Shown: positions 1 through 13,500 of the stretch, piece after piece
Layout: every line of letters starts with the position of its first letter
Position numbering within the stretch: position 1 is the first letter of the stretch
Origin: CAYYVK01 sp964475145
Lineage (GTDB): Archaea; Aenigmatarchaeota; Aenigmatarchaeia; CG10238-14; SCSR01
Length of the DNA: 14,859 nucleotides
Assembly: GCA_964475145.1 (NCBI GenBank)
Contig: CAYYVK010000017.1
Coordinates: 1-14,859 of the forward strand
Reading direction: 5' to 3'
Notes under the pieces: model-generated
Databases searched by the model: none
Told to the model about the DNA's origin: nothing
The model's input: the letters and a program-made list of their open reading frames with translations, nothing else
Position numbers and translations under genes: made by a program

Positions 1-1583
1 AGAGTAGTCGAATTTAGAAACTCGTAGCTGCTTGTATAAGCGGAAAAGTTTACGGTCCAAGTCCCAACTTCAGCACTGGTAGGCAATAGAAATATATTAG
101 TAAAAACTTTATCTCCTGCTGTTTCATCTCCATGAGTTCCATCATCGTACAAAACAATTGTTTGGTCGTCGCTCTCAGAAGAAGTTCCCATATCAAAAGT
201 AGCATTCATGTATTCTGTCAAGTTGTAAGGATCTCCAGAAGAAACGTTTGCCTTTATCAGCACCGCTTCATTCCTGTTGTAAATTGTTGAATTAATCGAA
301 GGTATTATTTCAACGTACCACTTTTCTGGTAAGAATTGTGTAACACTGACAGGATTTGAAACTCTATCTTTTATACTCAAAAATTCTGAAACAGCATCAC
401 TCCCACCCCAACCAGCAAAATAAACTAGAGCAACTTCCTTTATGCTAGCACCTGCAGGAATTGTTGTTTGATTTAGCTGGATACCAATCCTTCCGTAGCT
501 TGTACTGTTGGTAGAATAGTAATTGGAAGTCCCGCTCTCTTCAAGGTTAACTACACCAACCATTTCACCTCCAGAACCAGAACCCCAAACCCATGAATAA
601 GGATCTATAGAATTGAATTCTAACGTATCTATATAGCCTGAAGAAAGAGTTCTATTTAGATCAAAAGCCAAAGCACCTGCTGGAGTTGAGTTTCTTTGTA
701 TCGTATATCCTGCAACATTATTAAACTCTTGTGAAATTTTTATAAATGTTCCGTATTGTTGAGGACCAGCTCTACTGTAAATGTAGTATTTTTTGACTAT
801 TTTTCCTTCGTTAGTCTTTTGAGCAGGATTTCCAAAAACTACTTCATCTCCTTCTTGCTTTATCACAAGCCTCACAGGACCTTCAACAAAGCTTGCATTG
901 TTTCTCAAATCAAAAGTAAAGTTCATTGTACCGTTAGAGTATTGCAAATATTCTGCTGTCTTATCATCTGAAGAAGCTGTAATTACAACTGTGCCTCCTA
1001 GATCTTCTACATGGTAAATACCTGAAGTGTTTTCTCCTCTGTTCGTGTCTATGTAAATTCTTAAAATTGTGTTGTTAACATTAACAGCTTGTCCGTCCCA
1101 GCTGTATGCAAGCTGTGTAGGATAGTTTGGAGTTCCTTTCGGACCATTTTCCACCGTATCATAGTAAACAAAATATATCCTCTTTACGTTAGGTTGTGTA
1201 GTACCGTTCATCAAAAAGACTAAAGTTCCAGCAGCATTAGTAGAAGCATCAAAATTTTCATCTTTTTCAAACTGACTTGGAACTTCGTAGAGTATATCGC
1301 CAGACTGACTATACTCAAAAACTCTTACCGAATTCTCGTCAAAAGTTCCAGATGGTAACAAATCAGTAAAGTTAACGAACTGCTCTATAGGCCAGTCAGT
1401 TCTGCTGTACGAAGTTGAGTTTATCTCCAACCTAAACCTATAGTGCCAAGAAACATTCCACCATTTAAATTCTCCGGCAGGCTGGCCAAATCCAACAAAA
1501 AGACCTGTCAGAGCTTTACTAGCTACATACATTGCTAGAATCGCAAGAAGGGCCAGAAGTACTAAAAGTGCTGCTTTATTCAT
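1..1583 (-). CDS. Large surface/secreted protein with N-terminal membrane anchor (3' end outside window)
   Basis: The frame is open from an ATG at 1581-1583 to the left edge, giving 527 codons with no stop, so the gene is 3'-partial. The protein starts MNKAALLVLLALLAILAMYV, a signal peptide or signal anchor (about residues 4-22). An extracellular beta-rich domain follows, opening with WWNVSWHYRFRLEI (41-54), which resembles the W-x-YR opening of DUF2341-like surface domains (family by memory). Near residues 480-492 is DDGTHGDETAGDK, the acidic loop common in Ig-like surface and choice-of-anchor domains, preceding another beta domain. Many N-x-S/T sequons (for example N44, N55, N71) suggest N-glycosylation. 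It shares its general style with the giant protein at 5183-14859, but I see no direct alignment because that protein's N-terminus is outside the window. The ATG start is chosen because it precedes the hydrophobic segment directly and has a TATA-like box about 25 bp upstream. The exact role is unknown; adhesin, S-layer component or another giant stalk protein are possible. Confidence 0.9.
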   Translation of the reverse strand, partial: MNKAALLVLLALLAILAMYVASKALTGLFVGFGQPAGEFKWWNVSWHYRFRLEINSTSYSRTDWPIEQFVNFTDLLPSGTFDENSVRVFEYSQSGDILYEVPSQFEKDENFDASTNAAGTLVFLMNGTTQPNVKRIYFVYYDTVENGPKGTPNYPTQLAYSWDGQAVNVNNTILRIYIDTNRGENTSGIYHVEDLGGTVVITASSDDKTAEYLQYSNGTMNFTFDLRNNASFVEGPVRLVIKQEGDEVVFGNPAQKTNEGKIVKKYYIYSRAGPQQYGTFIKISQEFNNVAGYTIQRNSTPAGALAFDLNRTLSSGYIDTLEFNSIDPYSWVWGSGSGGEMVGVVNLEESGTSNYYSTNSTSYGRIGIQLNQTTIPAGASIKEVALVYFAGWGGSDAVSEFLSIKDRVSNPVSVTQFLPEKWYVEIIPSINSTIYNRNEAVLIKANVSSGDPYNLTEYMNATFDMGTSSESDDQTIVLYDDGTHGDETAGDKVFTNIFLLPTSAEVGTWTVNFSAYTSSYEFLNSTT

Positions 1584-4500
1584 AATTAATATAATCTTCT
1601 CGAATAATTTAATATATGAGAAAAATTTTCAACATATTCTTGCTAGTTTTTATCACATCAGCTCTTCTCAACGTTTCCATAGCTGCTTCTACTGTCCTGC
1701 TACACGAATCAGGACATTATCTAATGGGACTACTAGCAGAATGTAAGAATATTAGGTTTGTTTTAATAGATCAAAATTTAGGGACTTATACAGAAATGAA
1801 CTGTCCTCATGAACAGCCTGCGTACTTTCCGATAATTGGCGCTTTTCTGTTGACTTTACCTTATGCTCTTTTTTTCTTGTTGTTAGATAAAATGCCAGAA
1901 AAGAATTTGTTCTTCATTACCTTAGGCTTTAACCTTCTTATAAGTGCTTCTGACCTTCCGCCCCTGCAAACCTTGCAGTACTTAATCTTAGTAGCAGGTG
2001 GTATTCTCATAAGTATGGGAGAGTTTTTATTTATAGACAGACTATTACTATTTGTAACAAAAGTGAAAGTATGATACTCCCAGAAACTTTTCCAATATAT
2101 ACTTCAATAGCCTTGCTTACTGTAGTTTCTTCTGCGGTTGTTGTTTGGAGGTTTCTAGCTCTTAGAAAAAGTTTGTTAAGTTTGAGTCTTGTTCCTGTCT
2201 TTTTAGTGAATGGTGCGAAGCAATCAGGAAAAACATCTTTTATCAATGCATTGAGTTCAAGGCTTTCTGCAACCCTTAGTAGACAGATTCAATTTGTGGA
2301 GCTCCCTGCTATAACAGATGGGACTGTGGAGAGAGAAATCAAAAAAGTAAACCCAAATTTCATAATCTACATTTTCGACGTTTCAAAAGATTCTTGTCCA
2401 ATAGAAAAACAGATAGAAGATTTCGAAACTTTGAAAAAAATTACAGGTAATGTACCATATATACTTGTAGCGAACAAAATAGACTGTGCAGATGAAGCCA
2501 AGTTAGCTGCACTAGAAAGCAGGTTTGGAAAAGTTGTTAAGCTCAGCCTCAAAAATCCTGATTCTATAGACTTGAAAAAAGAATTTGAAGATTTATTAAC
2601 ACTTGTGCAAAGTCTAAAACCAACTCCACTCAAAGCCTGAAAAATCTTTTGATCTTCCACCAAAAACTTTCTTCTCTAACTTCTTCGCCTGCAAGCAGAG
2701 AAGCCAATTCTCTGAAAGCCTTTGCTGAAGGTGAGTTGTGACTAAGAACTATTGGAGACATTTTTTTAATACTCTCAGAAACTTTCTTATCGTATGGTAT
2801 AATAGATATTACTTTGGTCTCGCAAAGCTCTTCTATGTCAGCCTTCTTCAGTTCATGTTTCTCGTTAGAAACTTTGTTAACGACTAAGCCTATCGGCTGG
2901 ACGTTCAAAGCTTTTGATATTTTTATTACCTTTATTGCTGCAAGAATAGAAGTCATTTCAGGATTTGTGACTATAAGTGTGCTATCGCTAGCTGTAATAG
3001 CTGCTATTACCTCACGTCCTATACCAGCTGCTCCATCTATAAAAATAAAATCGTATGCGCTCTTTACTTCTGAAACCTTTTCTTTTAAAACTTCTGGGTC
3101 TGGATAGCTTGTTTTCGGAGAAAGGCTAGCAGGTATAACATGTAACCCACAAGGGTGAATATAAACTGCTTGATACAGTTTTACACTCCCTTCCAACACG
3201 TCGTCCAAAGTCCTCTCTTGCGACAGAATACCAAGATGTATACCAAGAGACGGTGTTGTGATATTACCGTCTATGACTAAAACTTTCTTTCCAAAATCTT
3301 TGACGAGAGATGCTCCTACGTTAGCAGTTAGTGTAGTCTTACCAACACCACCCTTTGCACTCACAACGCTTATTATCATTTGAACCTTTCCCTAATTTTC
3401 TTGAGAATGTCTACCATCTCCTCCCTCTTTGCCTTTTCTTCTGTTTCTGGTTTTTCTGGAATAGACTGCTTACTCTCTTCATGCTCTTGGGCCCTAACCT
3501 TCTCTGTCTCGACTTCAGCCTCTTTCTTNNNNNNNNNNNNNNNNNNNNNNNNNNNNNNNNNNNNNNNNNNNNNNNNNNNNNNNNNNNNNNNNNNNNNNNN
3601 NNNNNNNNNNNNNNNNNNNNNNNNNNNNTCTCTTCATGCTCTTGGGCCCTAACCTTCTCTGTCTCGACTTCAGCCTCTTTCTTCTCTTCTTGAGTCTCTA
3701 CAGTTTCTTCTTGTTTTACTTCTTTGCTGACTTCTTGTTTTTGCTCTTTAACTTCTTCCATCGTCTCTGTAGTTGTCTCTTCTGTTTTCACTTCTGGTAC
3801 ACCCTTAGAAATAATCTCTTCTACTAACTTCCATTCTCTCTCAAGCCTCTTTTCTACATCAGCTAACCTCTGTAAATTTTTCTTTCTCACCTCTTCATAC
3901 TCACCCACACTTATTGCTCCAGACTTCAGCTGATCTTCCAAAGAATCCAAGAAAATAAGTATATCTTCCTTTTCTCTTTTAAGTTTCTCGATAGTTTCAG
4001 GAAGCCTTGTTTTGACAATTGGTAAAACCTTGTTTATCTCTTCTATCTGTTTTTTAATGATTAATATATCGCTCCTTATCTCTTCTAAATCCTTTTTTGT
4101 AGGAATGTTTTCAAAGCGTGCACTTATCTCGTCAACACTTTTCAATAAATCTCTTACGCTTTCTTCTAAAGTTTCCTGTTTTGCTTTGTAAAGAGTTATG
4201 TCTTCTAAGCTTTTGCTTAAGTCTAGGAAAGTCTTTTCAGTCTTAAGTGCAAGTCTTTCTGTATACTTCAACGCTTCTTTCATATCTTCTAATTTCTTTT
4301 GTAAGTCCTTGTCCAACTTAACCAAACTTTCAATCCCACCAACCTTCTTTAGCATTTCATGTACTTTGTTTATCTTTTCTGAGAGGTCTTGAATCTGCTT
4401 TTCAAACTTTTCCAAAGTCATTTGCTGCTTTTCTATAGTCTCGTTAACACTTCTAATCTTCTTGTCTATCTCTTTTGGTTTAACTTCTTCTATTTCGTCT

Positions 4501-7500
4501 TCCATCTTTTCCAACTTAACCATAGCCTCTCTCAAGCTTCCGTCTGTCTGGAAAATCATCGACCTTAGCTCGCCTATACTCTCAGAAATATTTCTTATAG
4601 ATTCTTCAGTAGCTTTGTTCGCCTCTCTTACAGTATCTATCATCACCTTTAGCTTTTCTATTTCTACGTCCTTGCTAACAGCTTCTTCTTCAGTTTCTAC
4701 CAGCTGCTCTTGCACCTCTGTCGGCTGAGCTCCTGCCTCTGCTGCTACTTGCTGAGCAAGCTTTTCTATCACTTCTGGTGTCATCTCCTCTATTTCCCCA
4801 ACTTCTATCTCTTTCTTCTTTTCCACAGCCTTTTCCTTATCTTCCTTTTTATCGCCAAGCTTAGATCTCAACTCTTCAAGTTTTTTAGAGTACTTTCCTT
4901 TCATTTCCTGATAGTACTTTTCAGATATGTTAGCTTTTCTGTAGTCGTCTTCCAACTGGGCTAGCAAATTCTTTACATCCTCTATTTCCTTCATCAGTTC
5001 TTCTTTCTTAGGCTTTTTGAAAAGCATTTACTTCCCCTTTNNNNNNNNNNNNNNNNNNNNNNNNNNNNNNNNNNNNNNNNNNNNNNNNNNNNNNNNNNNN
5101 NNNNNNNNNNNNNNNNNNNNNNNNNNNNNNNNNNNNNNNNTTCCTTCATCAGTTCTTCTTTCTTAGGCTTTTTGAAAAGCATTTACTTCCCCTTTTCAAA
5201 CTTTTCTATCCTCTTCTCCACAGACTCTAAGTATGTTTCTGCCATCTTGAAAGCTGCGGTCTTTATCTTGTCCTTGGCAATGTTCACTTCTATCTCGATG
5301 TCGTAAGTATCTATACCTTTCTTCTTCAGCTCTTCAATCCTCTTCTCTATCTCCTCTATTTTCTTATTTAGTTTGATGTACTGATTAATTTCCTCGTCTG
5401 TTAAAGCAAAAGGTGAATGCAGCAAAGGTCTGAAGGATATGAACCATGGCCTTCCGTTGTTGTACTCTGGATTCTGGAACAAACCAGTACCTATAGTAAG
5501 TCTTGTAACTTTTGAAGCATAATCAATTCCATACTTGGACTTGACTCTTCCTATGTCCCCTTCGTACTTTGTCCTCAGCTGAATTTCGTTTGCTATGTTT
5601 GCTCTAACAGCACCCTTGAAGTCCAGCAAAACCTGAGATATTAAGAAGACTCCAATTCCCCACTTTCTGAACTCTCTGCATGCTCTTTCTATCGCAACAT
5701 AACCACCCTTTCCACCGTACTTCGAAAGTAGCCTGTGAACTTCATCGTAAACAAGTAGCAGCTTAAGCTCTTTAGATTCTGGCGGTCTCATGTCGAATAT
5801 TGCTTGTACACTCCTTCTTACAAACTTGTCTAGCTGGTCTGGCTTAAGCCTATTCATGACAAAAACAGTTATCTCACCTGGGTTCATGTATTTCTTTATG
5901 TCTATCTCCATCTCAGGATCTTCTACAAGTACTATGTTTGTCTTAAACCCTCTGGCATCAGTCGGCTTAAGACCGAACTTTGGATACAAGTCTAACATTG
6001 GTTTTAGCTTGCACGGCTTCATGAAACCAGTCCACTGAGCAGTTGGGTCGAAGACTATGACAGGTATTTTTCTCTTGAGCAACTCTTCTGCGCAAACCAT
6101 TGCTGAAACACTCTTACCAGAGCCTGAACCACCTGCTGCTATAGAATGCATGACAAGCTGTGAAATGTCTATGTAAGCCTTTACATCAGTCTCTGCTATT
6201 CTACCTACTTCTATGGAGTTTGGTCCAGCCTTTGGTAAGCTCTTGAAGTCTATTGGAGCAATGTATCTTGCCTTTGCTGCTTTAGCTGCTTGATAAGCAG
6301 CAAACCATCTGTAGCCAATTATTATTCCTGGAATTCCTAGGAATAGAACTATGTATGTGATTGGGTTAAGGAAGATAGACTTTAATACTAGCAAAGGAAG
6401 CGGTAGTTGACTAACTTTAAAGCTTGCAGCCGAAGTTGCAAACTTCTTACCATACCAGTAGGAAGCATTTACTTCTATTATATAGTCTCCTTCTGGTGTG
6501 CCTGCTGGAATTTCTATTTCCTTCTGGTACTTCTTCATATTCTCCACAGCCAGAGTTTCAGAAGAGCTTGTAATAACTGTTGGTGGCTCAGTAAGCGATT
6601 TAACTATGTAGTTTACTGTTATGTCCTCTATCTTTGCAGTTTCTCCCATGTTTATAAGCGTTACTTCTATCAACAGCTTTCCTCCTGGTGGAACAACGCT
6701 AGAAAGTACTGCAGCCTTCACGTCAAGCAAAGGCTCTTTTATGGCCCCTATTTTAATTGTTATCGGTATTCTATGAGTAATTGTGCCAGCTGTGATTACA
6801 ATTTCTCCTGGATACAGACCAGGAACTGCTGTCAAGGGTGCATAAGCTTTTATGGCTACAACCTCTGTAGTTTTGGCCTTAACAGTCACCAAAGGCTTCT
6901 GGACTGTTAGCAAGTTAAAAGCTGGACCTTCTACAGCGACTGTAGCTTTTATGTCTTCGTCCAAGTTATTTGTTATATCTACTGAGAAAGTCTTCTCCTC
7001 GCCTGCTATTAATGTGGTCTCTAATAAGGTGGATTTTATTTCTAATGGAACTGGCTTAGTTGGCGCAACAACTGTAGGCGTTACTGGTGGTACTACAATT
7101 CCGCCACCTACACCTACACCAACTCCCACGCCAGCTCCACCTACACCTCCGACAGGTGGAGCAGGCGGTAAAGCTGGACAATCTGATGGACAATTACTGC
7201 TGCTCTCGCCAAATGCTGACTCGCAATCACCGTTCCCGCATATAAATTCTGCAAGTATGTATGCACCTTTTACTGAAGACAAGTTTACTGTTGCTGTGAA
7301 AGATGTTAAATTGACAGAGTTGTCTGAATTGTCACCAGCTAAGTTTGTTATTCTTGTCCAGAGCGTGTTCTGCGAAATAGTACTTCCTGGTGTCCAGTTT
7401 CCTGAATACTTGTAGATGCCCAGGTGTTGAGGATCATATATGGTTATTCCGCAACCGCCAGCACTACAGTCTGAGAAGCTTATGGTTAAGAGTGAAGATG

Positions 7501-10500
7501 AAAAGTTAAGTACCGAATCTATATATACACCCTTAACAGCGCTTGTAGTAGTTCTTAACCTTGGAATAATACCAATTGCTATGGGACTGAAGTAGTTGGT
7601 TGCTAGGTTGACATCATAAAAGCTGATAGAATGCTTAGATGAATCGCTAAGTATGCTTGCAGTTATGTCATAAACTTTCACGTCTATATCAGTCTTGTTG
7701 TAGTAGCCTGTTGTAGCGTTAGAAGTAAAGTTGAAGCATTCTCCTGCTTTATCACAGAAGTTAAACCTAACAGGAAGTGGTGTGAGCTCAGAAGATTCTA
7801 CGTCTAACGAATAACCGCTGAAGAAAACTGTCGGATATACCCTGAACACTTTAAATTCTTCTCCACAGTTTCCTGAAATATCGCATGCACTTACAGAAAA
7901 GTTATAATAGCCTAACAAGGAAGTGTTTGTAATGCTGGCTAGATAAGCATAGACATCTTCAGATTTGCCTACAAAAGATAAGTTTATAGCCTCGCTCCTG
8001 TTATCAGGATATGTTAGCAAAGCAGTCACATTCTTTATTCCACCGCTTTCTGTCACGTGTATAGAAACTGGTATTGTAGTGTTTGCAACTGGCTTAGTAA
8101 GCAGTTCTATTTCTACTACAGGCTTAATAGTATCGTTGTAGACAAGAGAATCTTCTGACAAAGCAGACCTTACTCTTCCTTCTAGCAGAGTATAGTTGGC
8201 AGTAACGTTTAGACTATAAATTCTGGCTAAGCTCAAGTTTGGTGCTATAAAGTAAACGTACCACAGAGAATCTGTAGAGTTAAAGTATGTACTGCTTACA
8301 GTTGCAGGAGCAGAAAGTGAAGAATTGTAAACAGAAACGTTGAAAATAACACTAGAGCTTACTGGAACGTTGTTTGAAGTTACGTTAACCCTAGTTAAAA
8401 CTAAATCGCTTGGATTTATCCCTACCGCTTTGCTAACATTTGTTGGGCTCTTTATCGAGACCTTGTAGCTGTAAACGTAAAGCTCTACATAGCTATACTT
8501 CTCTTTTATGGGTGAAGAAGGTTCTAAATCACCAGTTATCATGCTCTTTACATAGCCTGTGTAATTAGTGTCAAAGTTTACGTCTGGGGCTGCATAAGTA
8601 ATTCCTACTGGTTTGCTCTCACCATAACCCAAAGTTGCTTGGCTTAAGTTCAAGCTAACTTTTCCAGCAATAGTTCCATTAACACTCAAGTTTAGAGTTA
8701 TCGGTATGTTTCCTGTGTTTATTAGAGTAATTGTCCCGAAAGTTCCACTTTCGTTAGCGAAAACTTTCCTTCTTATTTCTGCTGGTGTTTGCTCCCAAGA
8801 AATGTTTATAGGAACTGTTACTTCAATCGGCAATGTTGAAAACTTGTTTCCATAGCTTATTTTGATTGTTCCAGTGTGAAGACTGTAAGGATAGTTTAAT
8901 GGTACATAAACTGAAACAGATATGTTTGCAAGCTCTCCTACACCTAAGTTAGAGACGTTTTGTGGTTCAAAACTAACTGTAAAATTGGTACAAACTTCTC
9001 CTGAATAGCAAGAGAACTGGATGTTAGTAGCGTTCACGTTACCAGCAGACTTTATTGTAAAGTTGGAAGTCTTAGTGGTTCCTCCTTCAACGTACATGGA
9101 AACTTTATCTTCTAGAGCATGAACAAACTGGTTTTCTGTCACGTTTACTTGTAGGCTTGTGTTGCTTCTTCCTAGACTATTGTTCAAGTTCGTCCAGTTT
9201 GCAGTTAGGTTTATTAAATAGATTCCAGGTGTTGTGTTAGCTGAAATTGAGAAAACAGTGTAGTTTGTCTTGTTAGACCACTTTAGTATTAGCCCATAGT
9301 AAAGAAGGTTTGGTGAAGAAGATATGTTTTCTGGAGTGAATATTGTCAAGTTTGCCTCCTTTGCTCTAGAGCCTCCTGTGTTGTTCAAGGTTAAAGCTAC
9401 TGCAAATTCTTGTCCTGAATAGATTGTTATGTTATCTGCTGTTATTCCAGTAACGTTAGGCACTATTTCTAAGCTAGTAGTTTCAGAACCTTCTATCAAA
9501 TATTCTTCTGTGCAGCTAACCAAAGATTTTGTATCGTTTGCACATATCTTAAGCTTGTGTGTTCCAGCCTGCAAGCTTGAGTAAGTTGTGTTGTATATGC
9601 CGTTTGGATAAGCATCTATTTGCTGAATTATTATCGTGTCATCAGGTTGAGTCACGTTTATCCATGCACTGCTGACTGCAAAGTTGTCCTTGATGACTGC
9701 TTGCACGCTTACATTTTCATAACCTACTTCAAAAACGTAAGGAACTATGGAAACATTGGAGATTATTGGCGGTATATCTGTTACATTCAAGGTTACGTTA
9801 ACAAACTGTTGAGGCGGAGTTGTACTGGAATTCTTTAGAACAATTCTCACACAGTACAAACCTTCTTTTTTGTCAGGTGGTATAATAAATGAAACGTTTA
9901 TCAGCCTAAAGGATCTTCTGTCTACTTCGATACCTGTAGCAGGATCTTCGTATACAAGACCAGTACCACCGATCTCTCCACCAATTTCAGAACCACAGTC
10001 TTGCTCTGACTGAGCTATTCCTATCTTTATGTTTCCTATGTTTGAGATGTTAATGTAGCCTATGATTCCTTGTGTGTTTAGTGGAGCAAGAATTGTTCCA
10101 AAAGTTTCTGGTGTTCTCACCCAGCTTGAATTTACTGGTACACTCATGTTTAGCAAAACTGTATCTGTTAAAATACCTCCAAGAGGAGCTGTTCCAGCCG
10201 CTTTTACTCCTAACAAGTACAGACCTGGAGACGTTCCAAACGGTATGCTTGCATAAACATCAACAGGTAAGCTTGTTCCTGCAGGCATGCTTCCTAGCTC
10301 AGAAGGAACTAGAGATATTGTACAACTTTCGTTACCAAATCCACATTCAGTTGCAAAATCTTTATGACCTTCTGGGAATATAGACAAGCCATAAGTGTTT
10401 AGATAAACATTCAAAACTTCGTCATTACCAGAAGAAGAAACATTTAGCCTGCCTACAAAGCTTTCTCTTCCGTGTGGCGTTACGTTTTCTACTTTATCTT

Positions 10501-13500
10501 GAAGTATGTCCAAGACTGGATTAGAATGAACGTTTATCGAAGTTAAACCTTCTGTAAAGTTTGTGCTTAAATCTGGATTTCTCCAAGTTGCTCTTACTTT
10601 TGTTTCGAGAGTTTGTGGAGGTGTTGCTGGAAGAACTGTTGCCAAGAAGGTCCATGAGCAGGTTTGACCTGCATAAAGATTTCCACAACTCTTTTCCGTT
10701 TCATTGTAACTCATGTAACCTGAATCTAAGTGAGTAAGGTTTAGTGAATACATGGTAGCAGGACCTAAGTTTGTAAAGTTAACTTTAACCTCAAAAGTAA
10801 GACCTTGTGTTTGTGTGATGAATGGAGCCTCTAACTCATTATCACAATCTGTCAAGTTTCCATCTTCTGTATTATTAACACACTGTTCTAAGAAGCCGTA
10901 GCTTTTGCCCCAAACGTTGAAATAGCCAGCAAAAGTGCTGTTTACGTTGTATTCTGGCAGAGCATCTCTTGCATAAACTACTACAGCATAAGTTCCTCCT
11001 ATTGGTGGAAGATAAATAGCTCTGTAAGTTGCCCGATAATATCCAAAGTCTATCTCAGGAACTGTTATGTTGCTCATTTGCACTATTACAGTACTCATGT
11101 TAGGCAGTGTGATGTTTGCCCAAACAGAATCTACTTGATAATTATCATAAACAGTAGCTGTTATGTTTGTTGCGTTCAAGTTTGCTTCTATGCTTTCATT
11201 AGGAATTACAGAAACGTCAAATATTTGAGGAGCTCTTGTATCTTTTACCCAAATTGTTTCTTCCACTTCTTTTACATTTGCTGAATAGTATTGAGTTTCA
11301 TTGTCTCCAATTTCACACTTAAATGTTATGTTACCTTTTTGTGTCGGAACGAAGCTATAAGTTGCATATCCTGTGCTATTGGTCGAGTAAGTTCCGTTAA
11401 ATATGAATTCTGAAGAAGGCTCCCACTTGTAAGAGAAGTTTACTGCATAGTCTGATATGCCTGAACCAGATTCATGGTCTTTCACCAGACAAGTTGGATA
11501 GAAAGTATCAGGATAAGGTATAATGCCAATTGGATATACCCAAACAACATCTGCCAAGCCTGTTATAATTACAGTTACGTTAGCTGTTCCTTCATCGTAA
11601 TAATCCTTAGTAGCAACTGCCATAAACTGATGAGGCCCTGTTCTCTGCTCAGCTACCTTAGGCTGTGGTAAGACTGTATCGTTACCAACTGCTATCAGCG
11701 CAGTTTCGTTGTACCATGTTATTGTTGGGTTTAAGACCAAGAAACTTTCTCCATTCTCACTTGTTCCATTTGCTTTTAGTGGTATAGAGGAAGATTTTGG
11801 ATAAAAGCTATTGTTTTCTGGCAAGATTATGTTTGTGTACAAAATTCCTTTCACTATTATAGAAGTAACGTTAGTTAAGGAGTTTTCGTTCTGTTCTCTT
11901 GTTGCATTTATGTAAATCAGGTAAGGTCCTGGTGTTATAGTATCTCCTGGGTTAAAGTTTAGCAGCGTGCACCAACCAGTCGAGTTTGTCAAGCAACTAT
12001 ACATGAAGCTTGTAGAATTGTAGAAGCTTACGTTAGCATTTTCTGCATTTCCTATATCAGCATCTCTCACATGGACTGAAATGTTTGTTTGGTAAGGCCA
12101 GAAAGAATCATTCCTGTATATACTTGGATACTGCCTTATTATCTGGTCTATTATCAATGGTCTTGATAGCCATACCCATGTCTCTCTTTGGGAAATAGAA
12201 GCATTGTAGAACTGAGTTGAATTATCGGTAATCTTACAGGTTAAGTTGTACCAGCCAGCAGACTCGCCAGTTGTGTACCAGTTAGCGCTTGCATATCCTT
12301 GTTCATTTGTCGAACTGTTGGCAAAATTGTTCCCGTTCTTGTAGAAGTATACCATATAGTTTGCTAATGGTTGAGAAGTATTACCGTCTATTACTTTGCA
12401 CTGAACGGTTACAGTAGAACCCGCTGAATAGATAGAAGAATTGGCAGGACTTATCTCACTTATGTCGCTCCACCCATAAATATAGACAAGGGTATTGTTG
12501 TAATTTGGATCGTAGTATTGCCTTGTAACATTGGAATAAATTGTTTCTGCTCCAAGCTTGTAAGTTGAGGGTACAAGCCAACTTGGATTATAGCCTGTTG
12601 CCAAAAGGTTCCACGAAGAGTTGTACCAATTAACTGTTGCATCGTTTATTTGCTGACTACAGTCATCGCTAACACTTGCGTTCAAGCTTGCAACCTTATC
12701 ACGATTTAATATTTTTCCATAAGTCGGTTGAATGATGGAAACGTTTAGCTGGCCAGAGACTGTAAAGCTTGTAGCGCTCGTGTTCAATCTTTGATAGCAA
12801 GCATCTACTACTCCTCCTTTCCAGTATTGTAAACCAACAGAAGAGCTGCAATCAGGATTATAATAGACACTGCAATTACCGTTTGTGGATGTACAAGTCA
12901 AGTTTAAATCAAAATTGCTTCCGTCTCTTGTTATCCATACAGTTCCGTTTGCATTGTCAACATAAGCTCCTCTATCACTGTCATAAATCAAGAATCTGAA
13001 GTAGGCGTTATTGTTGCCAATTCTTCTTACACTTGAGCTTGAATCGCTCCCAACAGATACTGTAACATTGTCCACATCCAAAGTAAAGTTGAAAACCGAA
13101 GTTTCGTCTGAATAGCCGTATTCATCAACAGCACTAATCTTCCAGTAGTTTATGCCGTTAGTTGCATTAAGATAATCTTCACAAGTAAATCTTTTCTGGA
13201 AGCTTACAGGATAGTTGGAATAAGTTGGTTGAACTATCTTAGAATCTACCAGAACCCAATTGGTTTGGTCAAAGCTCTTCCACAAGCTAACGTTGTTAAA
13301 GTTTTTATCCGTATCGGTTAGCTGTACGCTAAATGTGTAGAGCTCACCCCAGCCTCCTACAGTATGGTCAAGAGAAGGATTGCTCAAGCTTGGCTTGCTT
13401 GCAACAAAGTAAGCATTTGTTTTAAGAGTTTCTGTTGGGGTCGGATAGTTGCCATAATACTGCTTGTTTGCTGTCATCTTTATGTTGTGCCATCCGAATG